From Frigoribacterium sp. SL97 (GTDB lineage: Bacteria; Actinomycetota; Actinomycetes; Actinomycetales; Microbacteriaceae): a stretch of 64,000 nt of DNA. Shown piece by piece: positions 1 to 9,688 of the stretch (positions are counted from its first letter, which is position 1; every line of letters begins with the position of its first letter). The stretch covers positions 2,046,001 through 2,110,000 of the forward strand of contig NZ_CP113062.1 of assembly GCF_026625765.1 (NCBI RefSeq), given 5' to 3'. A program made the translations under genes and the position numbers. Below the pieces are notes generated by a model. The model saw nothing but the letters and a program-made list of their open reading frames with translations, was not told where the DNA came from and made no database searches.

Positions 1-5
1 CGCGC

Positions 6-2129
6 ATGAGCACGGCGACCGAACAACTGACCGAGCTGTCGGCCGACGAGGTCGTCACGCACTCTTACGTCCGCGACGTGCCGTTGCCCTCTGGCGGCGT
101 CATGGCCCTCATCACCCTCGACAACGGCCGCGACCACACCCGGCCGAGCACGCTGGGGCCCGCGACGCTGCACGAGTTCGGCGCGACCCTCGACGCCGTC
201 CGCAGCCGCGCCTCCTCGGGTGAGATCGCGGCGATCGCCGTCACGGGCAAGCCGTACTTCCTGGCGGCGGGTGCCGACCTCAGCAAGGTGAGCGCCATCC
301 CCAGCCGCGAGGTCGCCTGCGAGCTCGCCCGGCTCGGCCACGCCGTGCTCGGCAAGCTGCACGACGCCCCGGTGCCCACGTTCGTCTTCGTCAACGGGCT
401 CGCCCTGGGCGGTGGCGTCGAGATCGGGCTGCACGCCGACTACCGGACGGTCGACTCCTCGGCCGCCGCCATCGCCCTGCCGGAGGTCTTCCTCGGCATC
501 ATCCCCGGGTGGGGTGGCGCCTGGTTGTTGCCGAACCTGATCGGCATCGAGAACGCCCTCAAGGTCGTCATCGAGAACCCCTTGAAGAACAACCGCACCC
601 TGAAGCCCGCCCAGGCGCTTGAACTCGGCATCGTCGACGCGATGTTCGGCCCCGCGTCCTTCCTCGAGGACAGCATCCGGTGGGCCGACGGGGTGCTGAC
701 CGGCCGCGTCGGCGTCAAGCGGCCGAACGTTCCGGGCAGGCTCGAGCGTGCCGTCAAGTGGGACGTCGCGATCTCGGTGGCGCGCAAGTCGCTCGAGTCG
801 AAGATCGGCACCGTCGCGAAGTCGCCCTACGCCGCTCTCGACCTGCTGAAGGCCGCGAAGAACACCGACCGGACGACCGGCTTCGCGGCCGAGGACGAAG
901 CGCTGGCCGACCTCGTGGCAGGCGACCAGTTCCACGCCAGCATGTACGCCTTCGATCTCGTCCAGAAGCGGGCCAAGAAGCCCGCCGGTGCGCCCTCCCC
1001 CGACCTCGCCCGGAAGATCGGCAAGGTGGGCATCGTCGGCGCCGGACTCATGGCGAGCCAGTTCGCGCTGCTCTTCGTGCGCCGTCTGCGCGTCCCGGTC
1101 GTCATCACCGACCTCGACCAGGCTCGGGTCGACGCGGCACTCGCCCGCATCAGAGGCGAGATCGACGAGTTGCAGGGCGGGGGTCGGATCTCGCGGGACG
1201 AGTCCAACCGCCTCAAGGCACTCATCACGGGCACGACCGATCTCGCCGACTTCGCCGACGCCGACTGGGTCATCGAGGCCGTGTTCGAAGAGCTGTCGGT
1301 CAAGCAGGAGGTGTTCGCGAACGTCGAGGCCGTCGTCTCGGACACCACGGTGCTGGCGACCAACACGTCGTCGCTCAGTGTCGAGCAGATCGGGGCGCGC
1401 CTCGCTCATCCCGAGCGACTGGTCGGATTCCACTTCTTCAACCCGGTCGCGGTGATGCCCCTCGTCGAGGTCGTCAAGACCCCGGCGACCGACGACGAGA
1501 CGCTGAGCACGGCGATGGTGACGGCGAAGGCCCTGCGGAAGAACGCCGTCATCACGGCCGACACCCCGGGGTTCGTGGTCAACCGCATCTTGGCCAAGCT
1601 GCTGGGCGAGGCCATGCACGCCGTCGAGACGGGGACGCCGTTCGAGGTCGTCGATCGGGCGACGGCGCCGTTCGGCCTCCCGATGACGCCGTTCGAGTTG
1701 CTCGAGCTGGTGGGACTGACCGTCGGGGCGCACGTCCTGGACACCCACCATGCCGCCTTCCCCGACCGGTTCTTCGCCAGTGACGGACTGCACCGCCTGG
1801 CCGAGCACGGCACGATCTTCGAACGCGACTCGAAGGGCCGTCGCAAGGGATTCGACAAGAAGGCCGTCGCCCTCGCCGCCGGACCGGGAACGGCCCTGAC
1901 CGACGACGAGTTGCGCGTCCGCATCGAGGACGGTCTCGCCGACGAGGTCGGGCGCATGCTCGACGACCACGTCGTGGCCGCGGCCGAGGACGTCGACCTC
2001 TGCCTGATCCTCGGCGCCGGGTACCCGTTCCAGATGGGCGGGGTCACGCCGTACCTCGACCGGGTCGGTGCCTCACGTCGGGTGCGGGGACGCGACTTCC
2101 ACGAACCCGCGATCCGCGGCGTCGAGTAG
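6..2129 (+). CDS. fadB: Fatty-acid oxidation multienzyme: enoyl-CoA hydratase / 3-hydroxyacyl-CoA dehydrogenase
   Basis: This 707-residue protein should catalyse two consecutive beta-oxidation steps in the cytoplasm, hydration of enoyl-CoA and NAD-dependent oxidation of 3-hydroxyacyl-CoA. The N-terminal third is a crotonase domain, with an oxyanion-hole segment AGADLSKVS near residue 88 and GLALGGGVEIGL near 132. A Rossmann motif GIVGAGLMASQ begins near residue 341, and the dehydrogenase motif HFFNPVAVMP lies near 476. Domain order and length match the FadB/FadJ family. The start is 6 bases into the window, so the ribosome site and any upstream thiolase partner cannot be seen. FadB, FadJ or a dedicated paralogue cannot be distinguished. 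A strong hairpin follows the stop codon. Confidence 0.93.
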   Translation: MSTATEQLTELSADEVVTHSYVRDVPLPSGGVMALITLDNGRDHTRPSTLGPATLHEFGATLDAVRSRASSGEIAAIAVTGKPYFLAAGADLSKVSAIPSREVACELARLGHAVLGKLHDAPVPTFVFVNGLALGGGVEIGLHADYRTVDSSAAAIALPEVFLGIIPGWGGAWLLPNLIGIENALKVVIENPLKNNRTLKPAQALELGIVDAMFGPASFLEDSIRWADGVLTGRVGVKRPNVPGRLERAVKWDVAISVARKSLESKIGTVAKSPYAALDLLKAAKNTDRTTGFAAEDEALADLVAGDQFHASMYAFDLVQKRAKKPAGAPSPDLARKIGKVGIVGAGLMASQFALLFVRRLRVPVVITDLDQARVDAALARIRGEIDELQGGGRISRDESNRLKALITGTTDLADFADADWVIEAVFEELSVKQEVFANVEAVVSDTTVLATNTSSLSVEQIGARLAHPERLVGFHFFNPVAVMPLVEVVKTPATDDETLSTAMVTAKALRKNAVITADTPGFVVNRILAKLLGEAMHAVETGTPFEVVDRATAPFGLPMTPFELLELVGLTVGAHVLDTHHAAFPDRFFASDGLHRLAEHGTIFERDSKGRRKGFDKKAVALAAGPGTALTDDELRVRIEDGLADEVGRMLDDHVVAAAEDVDLCLILGAGYPFQMGGVTPYLDRVGASRRVRGRDFHEPAIRGVE

Positions 2130-2140
2130 ACCACCCACGC

Positions 2141-2174
2141 CGAACGCCCCGTCTCGAGAGGGACGGGGCGTTCG
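2141..2174. terminator. Bidirectional terminator between convergent fadB and dxs
   Basis: A perfect 13-base-pair stem (arms 2141-2153 and 2162-2174, rich in C and G) closes an 8-base loop. It lies between the stop codons of two convergent genes, so it probably ends transcription from both sides. Confidence 0.85.
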
Positions 2175-2208
2175 ACGTCTGTCGTGTGGCGTGACACCGC
2201 ACCGGGGC

Positions 2209-4155
2209 TCAGTCGTGCCGGGCATCCTCGTGCCGAGACGCGGCAGCGGTCTCGTCCAGTGGCCTCGCCACCGGGATTCGGCTGCCGAGCACCTGGGCGA
2301 CGACGTCGCGAGCGATGTGCTGCGGCGTGAGGCCGGCCTCGTCGAGGATCTCGGCCCGGGACCCGTGTTCGAGGAACTCGTCGGGCAGTCCCAACTCGGT
2401 CACGGCCGTGTCGACGCCTGCGCCACGGAGGTCCTGTCGCACACGGGTGCCGATCCCGCCCACCCGCACGCCGTCCTCGATCGTGATGACGAGCCGGTGG
2501 GCCGCCGCCAGCTCGATGATGCTGGCCGGGACGGGGACGACCCATCGAGGATCGACGACCGTGGCACCGATGCCCTGGGCCTCCAGTCGTTCGGCGACCT
2601 CGAGTCCGATGCCGGCCATCGGGCCGACGCAGACGATGAGGACGTCGTCACGGCCGGTGCGTCGCAGCACCTCGACACCGTCCTCGAGTCGTTCGACGGC
2701 GTCGTGCTCGACGCCGACGGCGCCTTTCGAGAACCGGATGACGGTGGGAGCGTCGTCGACCGCCACGGCCTCCCGGAGCTCTTCGCGGAGTCGCGTCGCG
2801 TCACGAGGGGCGGCCAGACGGATGTGCGGCACGATCTGCAGGAGGGCGAGGTCCCACATTCCGTGGTGGCTCGGGCCGTCCGGTCCGGTCACACCGGCGC
2901 GGTCCAGGACGAAGGTGACACCGGCCCGGTGGAGGGCGACGTCCATCAGCACCTGGTCGAAGGCTCGGTTCACGAAGGTGGCGTACAGCGCGACGACGGG
3001 GTGCAGTCCACCGAACGCGAGACCCGCGGCACTCGTGACCGCGTGCTGTTCGGCGATGCCGACGTCGAAGACCCGCTTCGGGAACCGTTCGGCGAGCTTG
3101 TGCAGGCCCACCGGACGCAGCATCGCCGCCGTGATGCCGACGACCTTCTCGTCGTGCTCGGCGATGTCGACGATCTCGTCGGCGAAGACCGACGTCCACG
3201 ACGGCGAGGTGGCCGCCTCGAGGGGTTCGCCCGTCTCGGGGTCGATCTGCCCGACCGCGTGGAACTGGTCGGCGACGTCGGCGCGCGCCGGATCGAATCC
3301 CCGGCCCTTCTCGGTGATGGCGTGCACGATCACGGGCGCCCCGTAGTTCTTCGCCTGGAGCAGCGCTTCTTCCATGGCGACCTGGTCGTGACCGTCGACC
3401 GGCCCGATGTACTTGATGTCCAGGTTCGAGTAGAGGGCCTCGTTGTTCGTGAACCGGCTCAGGAAGCCGTGCAGACCACCCCGGACGCCGCGGTAGACCG
3501 CACGACCCGGATGTCCGAGTCGGTCGAAGACGGCCCTGCTGCCGACGTGGAGCTCGCGGTAGGCCTGGCGGGTGCGGACCGTGTTGAGGAAACGGGCCAT
3601 TCCTCCGATCGTCGGGGCGTAGGACCGGCCGTTGTCGTTGACCACGATGGTGAGGCGGCGGTCGTTGTCGTCGCTGATGTTGTTCAGGGCCTCCCACGTC
3701 ATGCCCCCGGTCAACGCGCCGTCGCCCACGACGGCTACCACGTGCCGATCGTCCCGGCCCGTCAGTTGGAAGGCCCGGGAGATGCCGTCGGCCCACGAGA
3801 GCGAACTCGAGGCGTGTGAGCTCTCGACGATGTCGTGCTCGGACTCGGACCGCTGAGGGTATCCGGCGAGACCGCCCCGGAGCCGGAGCCCCGAGAAGTC
3901 CTGGCGACCGGTGAGGAGCTTGTGGACGTACGACTGGTGGCCGGTGTCGAAGACGAAGGCGTCGTGCGGCGAGTGGAACACCCGGTGCATGGCCAACGTC
4001 AACTCGACGACGCCGAGGTTCGGCCCGAGGTGGCCCCCGGTCTTCGACACTTCGGTCACGAGGAACCGGCGGATGTCGGCGGCCAGTTCGACCATCTGTT
4101 CGTTCGTCAGGCGGTCGAGGTCACGAGGCCCCGTGATCGTCTGCAGCAGGCTCAT
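2209..4155 (-). CDS. dxs: 1-deoxy-D-xylulose-5-phosphate synthase
   Basis: DXS condenses pyruvate and glyceraldehyde 3-phosphate to deoxyxylulose 5-phosphate, the first step of the MEP isoprenoid pathway, using thiamine diphosphate. The 648-residue length is normal. Visible signatures are DTGHQSYVHKLLTGR (His near 73), the thiamine-diphosphate motif GDGALTGGMTWEALNN near 144, the central transketolase domain with GIAEQHAV, and a C-terminal domain ending in a hydrophilic tail. The start ATG is preceded by GGGAAGG. A candidate -10 hexamer TAGACT lies at 4193-4198 on the minus strand. The gene stands alone. Confidence 0.97.
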   Translation of the reverse strand: MSLLQTITGPRDLDRLTNEQMVELAADIRRFLVTEVSKTGGHLGPNLGVVELTLAMHRVFHSPHDAFVFDTGHQSYVHKLLTGRQDFSGLRLRGGLAGYPQRSESEHDIVESSHASSSLSWADGISRAFQLTGRDDRHVVAVVGDGALTGGMTWEALNNISDDNDRRLTIVVNDNGRSYAPTIGGMARFLNTVRTRQAYRELHVGSRAVFDRLGHPGRAVYRGVRGGLHGFLSRFTNNEALYSNLDIKYIGPVDGHDQVAMEEALLQAKNYGAPVIVHAITEKGRGFDPARADVADQFHAVGQIDPETGEPLEAATSPSWTSVFADEIVDIAEHDEKVVGITAAMLRPVGLHKLAERFPKRVFDVGIAEQHAVTSAAGLAFGGLHPVVALYATFVNRAFDQVLMDVALHRAGVTFVLDRAGVTGPDGPSHHGMWDLALLQIVPHIRLAAPRDATRLREELREAVAVDDAPTVIRFSKGAVGVEHDAVERLEDGVEVLRRTGRDDVLIVCVGPMAGIGLEVAERLEAQGIGATVVDPRWVVPVPASIIELAAAHRLVITIEDGVRVGGIGTRVRQDLRGAGVDTAVTELGLPDEFLEHGSRAEILDEAGLTPQHIARDVVAQVLGSRIPVARPLDETAAASRHEDARHD

Positions 4156-4192
4156 GCTGGCCTTCCCTCTCGGCCCTCTCGGGCATCACGCA

Positions 4193-4198
4193 AGTCTA
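4193..4198 (-). promoter_or_regulatory. Candidate -10 element of dxs
   Basis: The minus strand reads TAGACT about 40 bases before the dxs start, followed by a short leader with the GGGAAGG ribosome site. No convincing -35 is visible. Confidence 0.45.
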
Positions 4199-4227
4199 GG
4201 CACGCGACCGGCGAGAACGCCGTGCGA

Positions 4228-4258
4228 CCCCCGGACGACGCGGGCGATCGTCCGGGGG
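4228..4258 (-). terminator. Terminator of aconitase gene
   Basis: Arms CCCCCGGACGA (4228-4238) and TCGTCCGGGGG (4248-4258) form a perfect 11-base-pair stem just after the aconitase stop codon. There is no clear U-tract, as is common in GC-rich actinobacteria. Confidence 0.75.
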
Positions 4259-4282
4259 CCTGGTCACTGCGGGGTCCGTCGC

Positions 4283-7099
4283 TCAGACCAGGCTGCGCAG
4301 GACGTACTGCAGGATGCCACCGTTGCGGTAGTAGTCGGCCTCGCCGGGGGTGTCGATGCGTACGACGGCGTCGAACTCGACCGGCTGCTTGCCCGCGGGC
4401 GAATGGGTGGTGGGGGTCGCCGTGACGTGGACCGTCTTCGGCGTCGTGCCCTCGTTGAGCTGCTCGATGCCGACGATGTCGATCTGCTCCGTGCCGTCGA
4501 GACCGAGCGACTCCCAGCTCTCGCCCTGCGGGAACTGCAGGGGAACCACTCCCATGCCGATCAGGTTCGACCGGTGAATGCGTTCGAAGCTCTCGGTGAT
4601 GACCGCCTTGACCCCGAGCAGGCTCGTGCCCTTCGCGGCCCAGTCCCGGGACGAGCCCGAGCCGTACTCCTTGCCGCCCAGGATGACCAAGGGCGTGCCC
4701 TGCTCCTGGTAGCGGGCACTGGCGTCGTAGATGAACGACTGCGGCCCCTCGGCCTGGGTGAAGTCGCGGGTGTAGCCACCCTCGACCCCGTCCAGCAACT
4801 GGTTCTTGAGGCGGATGTTCGCGAACGTGCCCCGGATCATGACCTCGTGGTTGCCTCGACGGGACCCGTACGAGTTGAAGTCCTTGCGGTCCACGCCGTG
4901 CTCGTCGAGGTAGTGGCCGGCCGGGCTGTCGACCTTGATCGACCCGGCGGGGCTGATGTGGTCGGTCGTGACCGAGTCGCCGAGCTTGGCCAGCACGCGG
5001 GCGCCCTGGATGTCGGTCACCGGCGTGGTCTCGATCGTCATGCCCTCGAAGTACGGAGGTTTGCGCACGTAGGTCGACTCGGAGTCCCACTCGAAGGTGG
5101 CGCCCGTCGGGGTCGGCAGGGAGCGCCAGCGCTCGTCGCCGTCGAACACCCCGGCGTACTCGTGGGTGAACATCCCCGTGTCGATGGACGAGTCGATCGT
5201 CTGCTGCACCTCGGCCGCGTCGGGCCAGATGTCGCGGAGGTAGACGTCGGAGCCGTCGTCGGCGGTGCCCAGGGCGTCGTTCTCGAAGTCGAAGTTCATC
5301 GACCCGGCGAGGGCGTACGCGATGACGAGCGGCGGGCTGGCGAGGTAGTTCATCTTGACGTCGGGGTTGATGCGACCCTCGAAGTTGCGGTTGCCCGACA
5401 GGACGGCCGTGACGGCGAGGTCGTTGTCCTGCACCGCCGTCGAGATCTCGTCGAGCAGCGGGCCCGAGTTGCCGATGCAGGTCGTGCAGCCGTAGCCGAC
5501 GGTGTAGAAACCGAGGTCCTCGAGATAGGTGGTCAGGCCGGCCTTCTCGTAGTAGTCCGTGACGACCTTCGACCCGGGCGCGAGGGTCGTCTTGACCCAC
5601 GGCTTGGCCTTGAGCCCCTTCTTGCTGGCGTTGCGGGCGAGCAGGCCCGCGGCGAGCATGACGGAGGGGTTCGACGTGTTCGTGCACGACGTGATGGCAG
5701 CGATGGCCACGGCGCCGTGGTCGAGCGTGAACGTCGAGCCGTCGCCGAGTGCCACGGAGGTGGGCTTGGAGACCTTGGCCGGTGCGTGCGACGTGTGCGA
5801 GATCGAGTGCGGCTGGGCGTCGTCGTCGTCCTCGGCCGTGAAGCCGATCGGGTCGGAGGCCGGGAACGTGCCCTCTACCGCGGCGTCGACGTGCGAGTGG
5901 TCCGTCGTGGCGTAGTTCTCGAGGTCGACCTCGAACTGCGACTTGGCCTCGGTGAGCTCGATGCGGTCCTGCGGACGCTTCGGCCCGGCGATGGACGGGA
6001 CGACCGTCCCGAGGTCGAGCTCGAGGTACTCGCTGAACACGGGTTCGGTCGAGGGGTCGTGCCACAGGCCCTGCAGCTTGGAGTACTGCTCGACGAGGTC
6101 GATCTGCTCCTCGGAGCGCCCGGTCAGACGCAGGTAGTCGAGGGTCACGTCGTCGATCGGGAAGATCGCCGCCGTCGAACCGAACTCGGGGCTCATGTTG
6201 CCGATGGTCGCCCGGTTGGCCAGGGGCACCTCGGCGACGCCTTCGCCGTAGAACTCGACGAACTTGCCGACGACGCCGTGCCGGCGCAGCTGCTGCGTGA
6301 TGGTGAGCACCACGTCGGTCGCCGTCACGCCGGTCGGGATCGAGCCGGAGAGCTTGAAGCCGACGACCTTGGGGATCAACATCGACACGGGCTGACCGAG
6401 CATCGCGGCCTCGGCCTCGATGCCCCCGACGCCCCAGCCGAGCACGCCCAGGCCGTTGACCATCGTCGTGTGCGAGTCGGTGCCGACGAGGGTGTCGGGG
6501 TACGCCTGCAGCACTCCGCCGACCTCGCGGCTGTAGGTGACCCGCGCCAGGTACTCGATGTTGACCTGGTGGACGATGCCGGTGCCCGGCGGGACGACCT
6601 TGAAGTCGTCGAAGGCCGTCTGCCCCCAACGGAGGAACTGGTACCGCTCGCCGTTGCGCTCGTACTCGATCTCGACGTTGCGTTCGAGCGCGTTCTCGGA
6701 GCCGAAGAGGTCCGCGATGACGGAGTGGTCGATGACGAGCTCGGCCGGTGCCAGCGGGTTGATCTTGGTCGGGTCTCCGCCGAGCTCGGCGACGGCCTCT
6801 CGCATGGTGGCGAGGTCGACGATGCAGGGCACCCCCGTGAAGTCCTGCATGACCACGCGCGCCGGCGTGAACTGGATCTCGGTGTCGGGCTCGGCGGTGG
6901 GCTGCCACGAGCCGAGGGCCCGGATCTGGTCACCCGTGACGTTCGCACCGTCCTCGGTGCGGAGCAGGTTCTCGAGCAGGACCTTGAGGCTGAACGGAAG
7001 CTTCGAAGAACCCTCGACCGCGTCGATGCGGTAGACCTCGTAGTCGGTGGACCCGACCGTGAGGGTGTTCTTCGAGCCGAAACTGTTGATTGCAGACAC
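4283..7099 (-). CDS. acnA: Aconitate hydratase (aconitase A type)
   Basis: Aconitase isomerises citrate to isocitrate in the TCA cycle with a [4Fe-4S] cluster. The 938-residue protein has the AcnA/IRP architecture. Cluster cysteines are in the motifs [11 protein letters not shown] and [12 protein letters not shown], a swivel domain follows, and the late motif [11 protein letters not shown] is present. It contains the internal [20 protein letters not shown] segment of the family. The start is GTG, chosen for the GGGAG ribosome site 7 bases upstream. The region upstream holds a near-palindromic operator over a TATGTT -10 element, so expression is probably controlled by a repressor. Confidence 0.97.
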   Translation of the reverse strand: MSAINSFGSKNTLTVGSTDYEVYRIDAVEGSSKLPFSLKVLLENLLRTEDGANVTGDQIRALGSWQPTAEPDTEIQFTPARVVMQDFTGVPCIVDLATMREAVAELGGDPTKINPLAPAELVIDHSVIADLFGSENALERNVEIEYERNGERYQFLRWGQTAFDDFKVVPPGTGIVHQVNIEYLARVTYSREVGGVLQAYPDTLVGTDSHTTMVNGLGVLGWGVGGIEAEAAMLGQPVSMLIPKVVGFKLSGSIPTGVTATDVVLTITQQLRRHGVVGKFVEFYGEGVAEVPLANRATIGNMSPEFGSTAAIFPIDDVTLDYLRLTGRSEEQIDLVEQYSKLQGLWHDPSTEPVFSEYLELDLGTVVPSIAGPKRPQDRIELTEAKSQFEVDLENYATTDHSHVDAAVEGTFPASDPIGFTAEDDDDAQPHSISHTSHAPAKVSKPTSVALGDGSTFTLDHGAVAIAAITSCTNTSNPSVMLAAGLLARNASKKGLKAKPWVKTTLAPGSKVVTDYYEKAGLTTYLEDLGFYTVGYGCTTCIGNSGPLLDEISTAVQDNDLAVTAVLSGNRNFEGRINPDVKMNYLASPPLVIAYALAGSMNFDFENDALGTADDGSDVYLRDIWPDAAEVQQTIDSSIDTGMFTHEYAGVFDGDERWRSLPTPTGATFEWDSESTYVRKPPYFEGMTIETTPVTDIQGARVLAKLGDSVTTDHISPAGSIKVDSPAGHYLDEHGVDRKDFNSYGSRRGNHEVMIRGTFANIRLKNQLLDGVEGGYTRDFTQAEGPQSFIYDASARYQEQGTPLVILGGKEYGSGSSRDWAAKGTSLLGVKAVITESFERIHRSNLIGMGVVPLQFPQGESWESLGLDGTEQIDIVGIEQLNEGTTPKTVHVTATPTTHSPAGKQPVEFDAVVRIDTPGEADYYRNGGILQYVLRSLV

Positions 7100-7206
7100 G
7101 TGCCGTCTCCCTTGCTGACTACGCCCTCATCTTGGCCGGTGCGCGCGACGCCCACCAGCGAGGTCAGCCTAAGTCCGCGGGGTGTCCCCGGGGCCGATCC
7201 CAGCGA

Positions 7207-7233
7207 TTTGTCTCGATGTCAAGACAAAACATA
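7207..7233 (-). promoter_or_regulatory. Aconitase promoter with near-palindromic operator
   Basis: Bases 7207-7228 form a 22-base imperfect palindrome. The outer 7 bases on each side are exact complements (TTTGTCT / AGACAAA) and the core is almost symmetric. On the minus strand a TATGTT hexamer (7228-7233) touches it, so the transcription start should fall inside the palindrome. This is the usual geometry for a repressor site. In Streptomyces the MarR-family regulator TamR controls aconitase; whether this site matches is not verified here. Confidence 0.6.
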
Positions 7234-7238
7234 GCACC

Positions 7239-7249
7239 AGGAGGCGCGG
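7239..7249 (-). repeat. Dispersed 11-base motif CCGCGCCTCCT
   Basis: An exact copy lies between the DUF3159 stop codon and the aconitase promoter. It shares an 18-base extended context with the copy at 49889, also at a gene end. Confidence 0.8.
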
Positions 7250-7250
7250 G

Positions 7251-8009
7251 TCAGGCCGAGGGGCCCCGCGCGTCGTCCGCCGCCTCGCGTCCGCGGTAGA
7301 CCGTCCGCACGAGGAGCCAGGTCACCCAGAGCAACCCCGCGTAGAGCGGCACGCCCATGACGAGCTTGAGCGTCCCGAGAAGAGCGACGTCCCCGGCCAG
7401 CCACAGCGGCACCTGGACGGCGAGGCGGGCGGCGAACAGTCCGGCCCACAACCAGGTGGCCAGGACGAGGACGCGTCGTTTCGCCCGGTCCCCCCGCCAG
7501 CCCGTGCCGTCGTTCGTGAGGAGTCCGACCACGATGCCGATGAGCGGCCAGCGCACGGCGATGCTGACGAGCATCGCGGCGAGCGACGCGGCGTTGATCA
7601 GGAGGCCGGGCACGAAGTTGTTCTCGGCACGGCCGGAGAGCAAGGCGATCCCCGCGGAGAGGGCGATGCCGAAGACGCCCGCGAGGGCCTGGGCGACCGG
7701 ACCGCGCTGGACCGCGCGCGCGACGACGAACGCCACGGCCAGGACCAGCGGGATGAGGACCGACGGGACGACGTCCTGCGTGATCGTGTAGACGACCACG
7801 AAGCCGAGCCCGGGCACGATGGACTCGACGAGCCCCCGCACCCCGCCGATGGCGGTGAGCAGCGCCGACGCCGTCGGGACCTCGCCAGGGGCGACCTGGC
7901 CGATGCCGGCCCGTCGGGCGGCGGCCTGCAACTGGGCCGCGAGCGACACCCGGGGGTCGTCGAGCGGCGACGGATCAGCCGGATCGGGCCGGTCGTCGGA
8001 CGCGGACAC
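7251..8009 (-). CDS. DUF3159 family membrane protein
   Basis: This 252-residue protein belongs to the actinobacterial DUF3159 family, whose function is unknown. It has a polar N-terminus of about 35 residues and then several hydrophobic segments, for example GLGFVVVYTITQDVVPSVLI, VLALAVAFVVA and LAGVFGIALSAGIALL, consistent with 5-6 membrane spans. The GTG start lies 6 bases after the DUF3710 stop codon, so it is the last gene of a dut-DUF3710-DUF3159 transcription unit. The same families cluster around dut in mycobacteria. Confidence 0.85.
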   Translation of the reverse strand: MSASDDRPDPADPSPLDDPRVSLAAQLQAAARRAGIGQVAPGEVPTASALLTAIGGVRGLVESIVPGLGFVVVYTITQDVVPSVLIPLVLAVAFVVARAVQRGPVAQALAGVFGIALSAGIALLSGRAENNFVPGLLINAASLAAMLVSIAVRWPLIGIVVGLLTNDGTGWRGDRAKRRVLVLATWLWAGLFAARLAVQVPLWLAGDVALLGTLKLVMGVPLYAGLLWVTWLLVRTVYRGREAADDARGPSA

Positions 8010-8015
8010 GTCGGG

Positions 8016-8735
8016 TCAGACGACCGAGGGCGTGGTGCCCGGGGCGTCGGTCGGGCCGGCCTTCGGCATCGACAGCGGGATCAGCTCGCGCGGTGGCATC
8101 GGGGTCGTCCCGCGGACCACGACGATGCTGCGGAAGAGTTCTTCGATCTTCTCGGCAGCGTCGCCTTCGTGAGCCGCGTCGCCCGCGATCACGCCGCGGA
8201 GGAACCAGCGGGGCCCGTCGACGCCGATGAAGCGTGCTCGTCGGGTCGTGCCGGGGTCACCGCCCATCACCGGGATCTCGGCTCGGACCTCGGGACCGAA
8301 GGGCCCCTCGACCTCGGCCGTCGTGCCGCCCTGCTTCTCGATCTGCTCGCTGATCTGACCTCGGATCTCGTTCCAGAGTCCGGTCGTGCGCGGCGCCGCG
8401 AACGGCTGCACCTGCAGCGTCGACTTGGCGAAGTCGAGACCGACGGCGACGACCCTCTTGCTTCCCTCTTCGACTTCGAGTCGGAGGTGGAGCCCTTCGC
8501 GGGGCAGGATCTTGACGCCACCGAGATCGACGTACGGGCGGACGGGGTTGGCCTCGGTCTCGTCCAGCGGGCCCACCTCGGAGCGGTCCGCGGGTGCCGA
8601 CTTGGAATCGTCGAACACCTCGACCTCGGCGTCGTCGAGGGACTCGATGTCGATCTCGACGTCGGCGACGTCGGCCGACTCGACGTCGATCTCGACTGCG
8701 GCCAGTTCTTGCTCGCGGCGTTTGGACTTCCTCAC
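8016..8735 (-). CDS. DUF3710 domain-containing protein
   Basis: This 239-residue soluble protein has a very acidic N-terminal segment (residues 10-60, rich in Asp, Glu and Val) before the conserved DUF3710 domain (VDLGGVKILPREGLHLRLEV onward). Function is unknown. Its GTG start overlaps the dut stop codon by four bases (GTGA), which indicates translational coupling. The low-complexity acidic region may be disordered. Confidence 0.88.
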   Translation of the reverse strand: MRKSKRREQELAAVEIDVESADVADVEIDIESLDDAEVEVFDDSKSAPADRSEVGPLDETEANPVRPYVDLGGVKILPREGLHLRLEVEEGSKRVVAVGLDFAKSTLQVQPFAAPRTTGLWNEIRGQISEQIEKQGGTTAEVEGPFGPEVRAEIPVMGGDPGTTRRARFIGVDGPRWFLRGVIAGDAAHEGDAAEKIEELFRSIVVVRGTTPMPPRELIPLSMPKAGPTDAPGTTPSVV

Positions 8736-9193
8736 GCGGTGCCTCCTGGGTTGTGTGCGTATCCGGTGGATCCGTGACCGTCGGCCCCTCGGACGCTCTC
8801 GGGGAGCGTCGCGACGGGAACGAAGGTCGCGCGGACGACCGGCATGATGACGAGCTGGGCGATCTTGTCACCGACGGCGACGTGGTGCTCGGCCTCGAGG
8901 TCGGTGTTGAGCAGCGAGACCTTGATCTCTCCGCGGTACCCCGCGTCGACGGTGCCCGGGGCGTTCACGACGGTGATGCCGTGCTTGGCGGCGAGGCCGC
9001 TGCGGGGCATGACGAACGCGGCGAAACCCTCGGGAAGGGCGATGGAGACGCCCGTGCCGACCAGGGCGCGGTGGCCGGGCCTCAGCACGAGGTCCTCGGT
9101 CGAGACCAGGTCGGCGCCGGCGTCGCCCGGGTGGGAATACACGGGCACCGACATCGCCTCGGCGGCGATGAGGACGTCGAGGGTCTGGATCAC
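8732..9193 (-). CDS. dut: Deoxyuridine 5'-triphosphate nucleotidohydrolase (dUTPase)
   Basis: dUTPase hydrolyses dUTP to dUMP and pyrophosphate, keeping uracil out of DNA and supplying dTMP synthesis. The 153-residue product has the trimeric dUTPase motifs in order: HPGDAGADL, PRSGLAAKHGI, NAPGTVDAGYRGEIKV, and the C-terminal GRGADGHGSTGY-like arm (here VRGADGHGSTGY). The GTG at 9191-9193 is chosen because TACCCT lies exactly 6 bases upstream, predicting a leaderless mRNA. The open frame continues upstream but that extension has no dUTPase similarity. Confidence 0.95.
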   Translation of the reverse strand: MIQTLDVLIAAEAMSVPVYSHPGDAGADLVSTEDLVLRPGHRALVGTGVSIALPEGFAAFVMPRSGLAAKHGITVVNAPGTVDAGYRGEIKVSLLNTDLEAEHHVAVGDKIAQLVIMPVVRATFVPVATLPESVRGADGHGSTGYAHNPGGTA

Positions 9194-9223
9194 GTGTCGA
9201 GGGTAGTGCAGAAGTCTGGTCGA

Positions 9224-9688
9224 ATGGACGTCATGAACCCCTACCGTGAGCGCCTGCTCCCGCCGCTCTCCGTCTTCGTGGCCTGCGCGCTCCTCGTCCC
9301 CGCCACCCTCCTGGTCTTCCTGCCGATCAACTCGACGGTCGGCGTGGTGATGGCCGTCGTGTTCTACGCGGCCGCCGTCGTCCTGCTCGTCCTGACCTCG
9401 CCCGTGCTGACGATCGACGACGAGGGCTTCACCGCGGGGCGGGCCCGTCTGTTCCCCCACGAGATCGGTGACGCCGAGGGGTTCACCGGCGCCGACGCGA
9501 CACGAGAAAGAGGGCCCCGGCTCGACGCGCGAGCCTGGACCCTCTTCCGGGGGTGGGTGCGACCGGTGGTCAAGATCTCGTTGACGGACCTCGACGACCC
9601 GGCGCCCTACTGGTTGGTGTCGACCCGTCGACCCGACGAGGTCGTGCGACGGTTGGAGGCGCTCAGGCGGCGCACTCCCGGCAGATAG
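9224..9688 (+). CDS. DUF3093 family membrane protein
   Basis: This 154-residue protein matches the actinobacterial DUF3093 family of unknown function. Two membrane spans are visible near the N-terminus (roughly residues 13-33 and 38-60). A cytoplasmic domain follows with the WTLFRGWVRPVVKI and YWLVSTRRPDEVVRRL segments. Start is the ATG at 9224, or an in-frame ATG 9 bases later. It is divergent from dut and its 3' end overlaps the convergent DUF4193 gene by 26 bases. The same pairing is seen in mycobacteria. Confidence 0.85.
   Translation: MDVMNPYRERLLPPLSVFVACALLVPATLLVFLPINSTVGVVMAVVFYAAAVVLLVLTSPVLTIDDEGFTAGRARLFPHEIGDAEGFTGADATRERGPRLDARAWTLFRGWVRPVVKISLTDLDDPAPYWLVSTRRPDEVVRRLEALRRRTPGR

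Noticed and set aside
7161..7172. Possible DtxR/IdeR iron box (TTAGGCTGACCT on the minus strand) upstream of aconitase
   Set aside because: Only part of the consensus matches (about 11 of 19 positions) and the upstream half is absent, so I do not call it.
3911..7234. A very long plus-strand open frame opposite dxs and aconitase
   Set aside because: It is the antisense shadow of acnA in GC-rich DNA; composition is Arg/Val/Gly/Asp-rich with no domain, and the opposite strand encodes clear enzymes.
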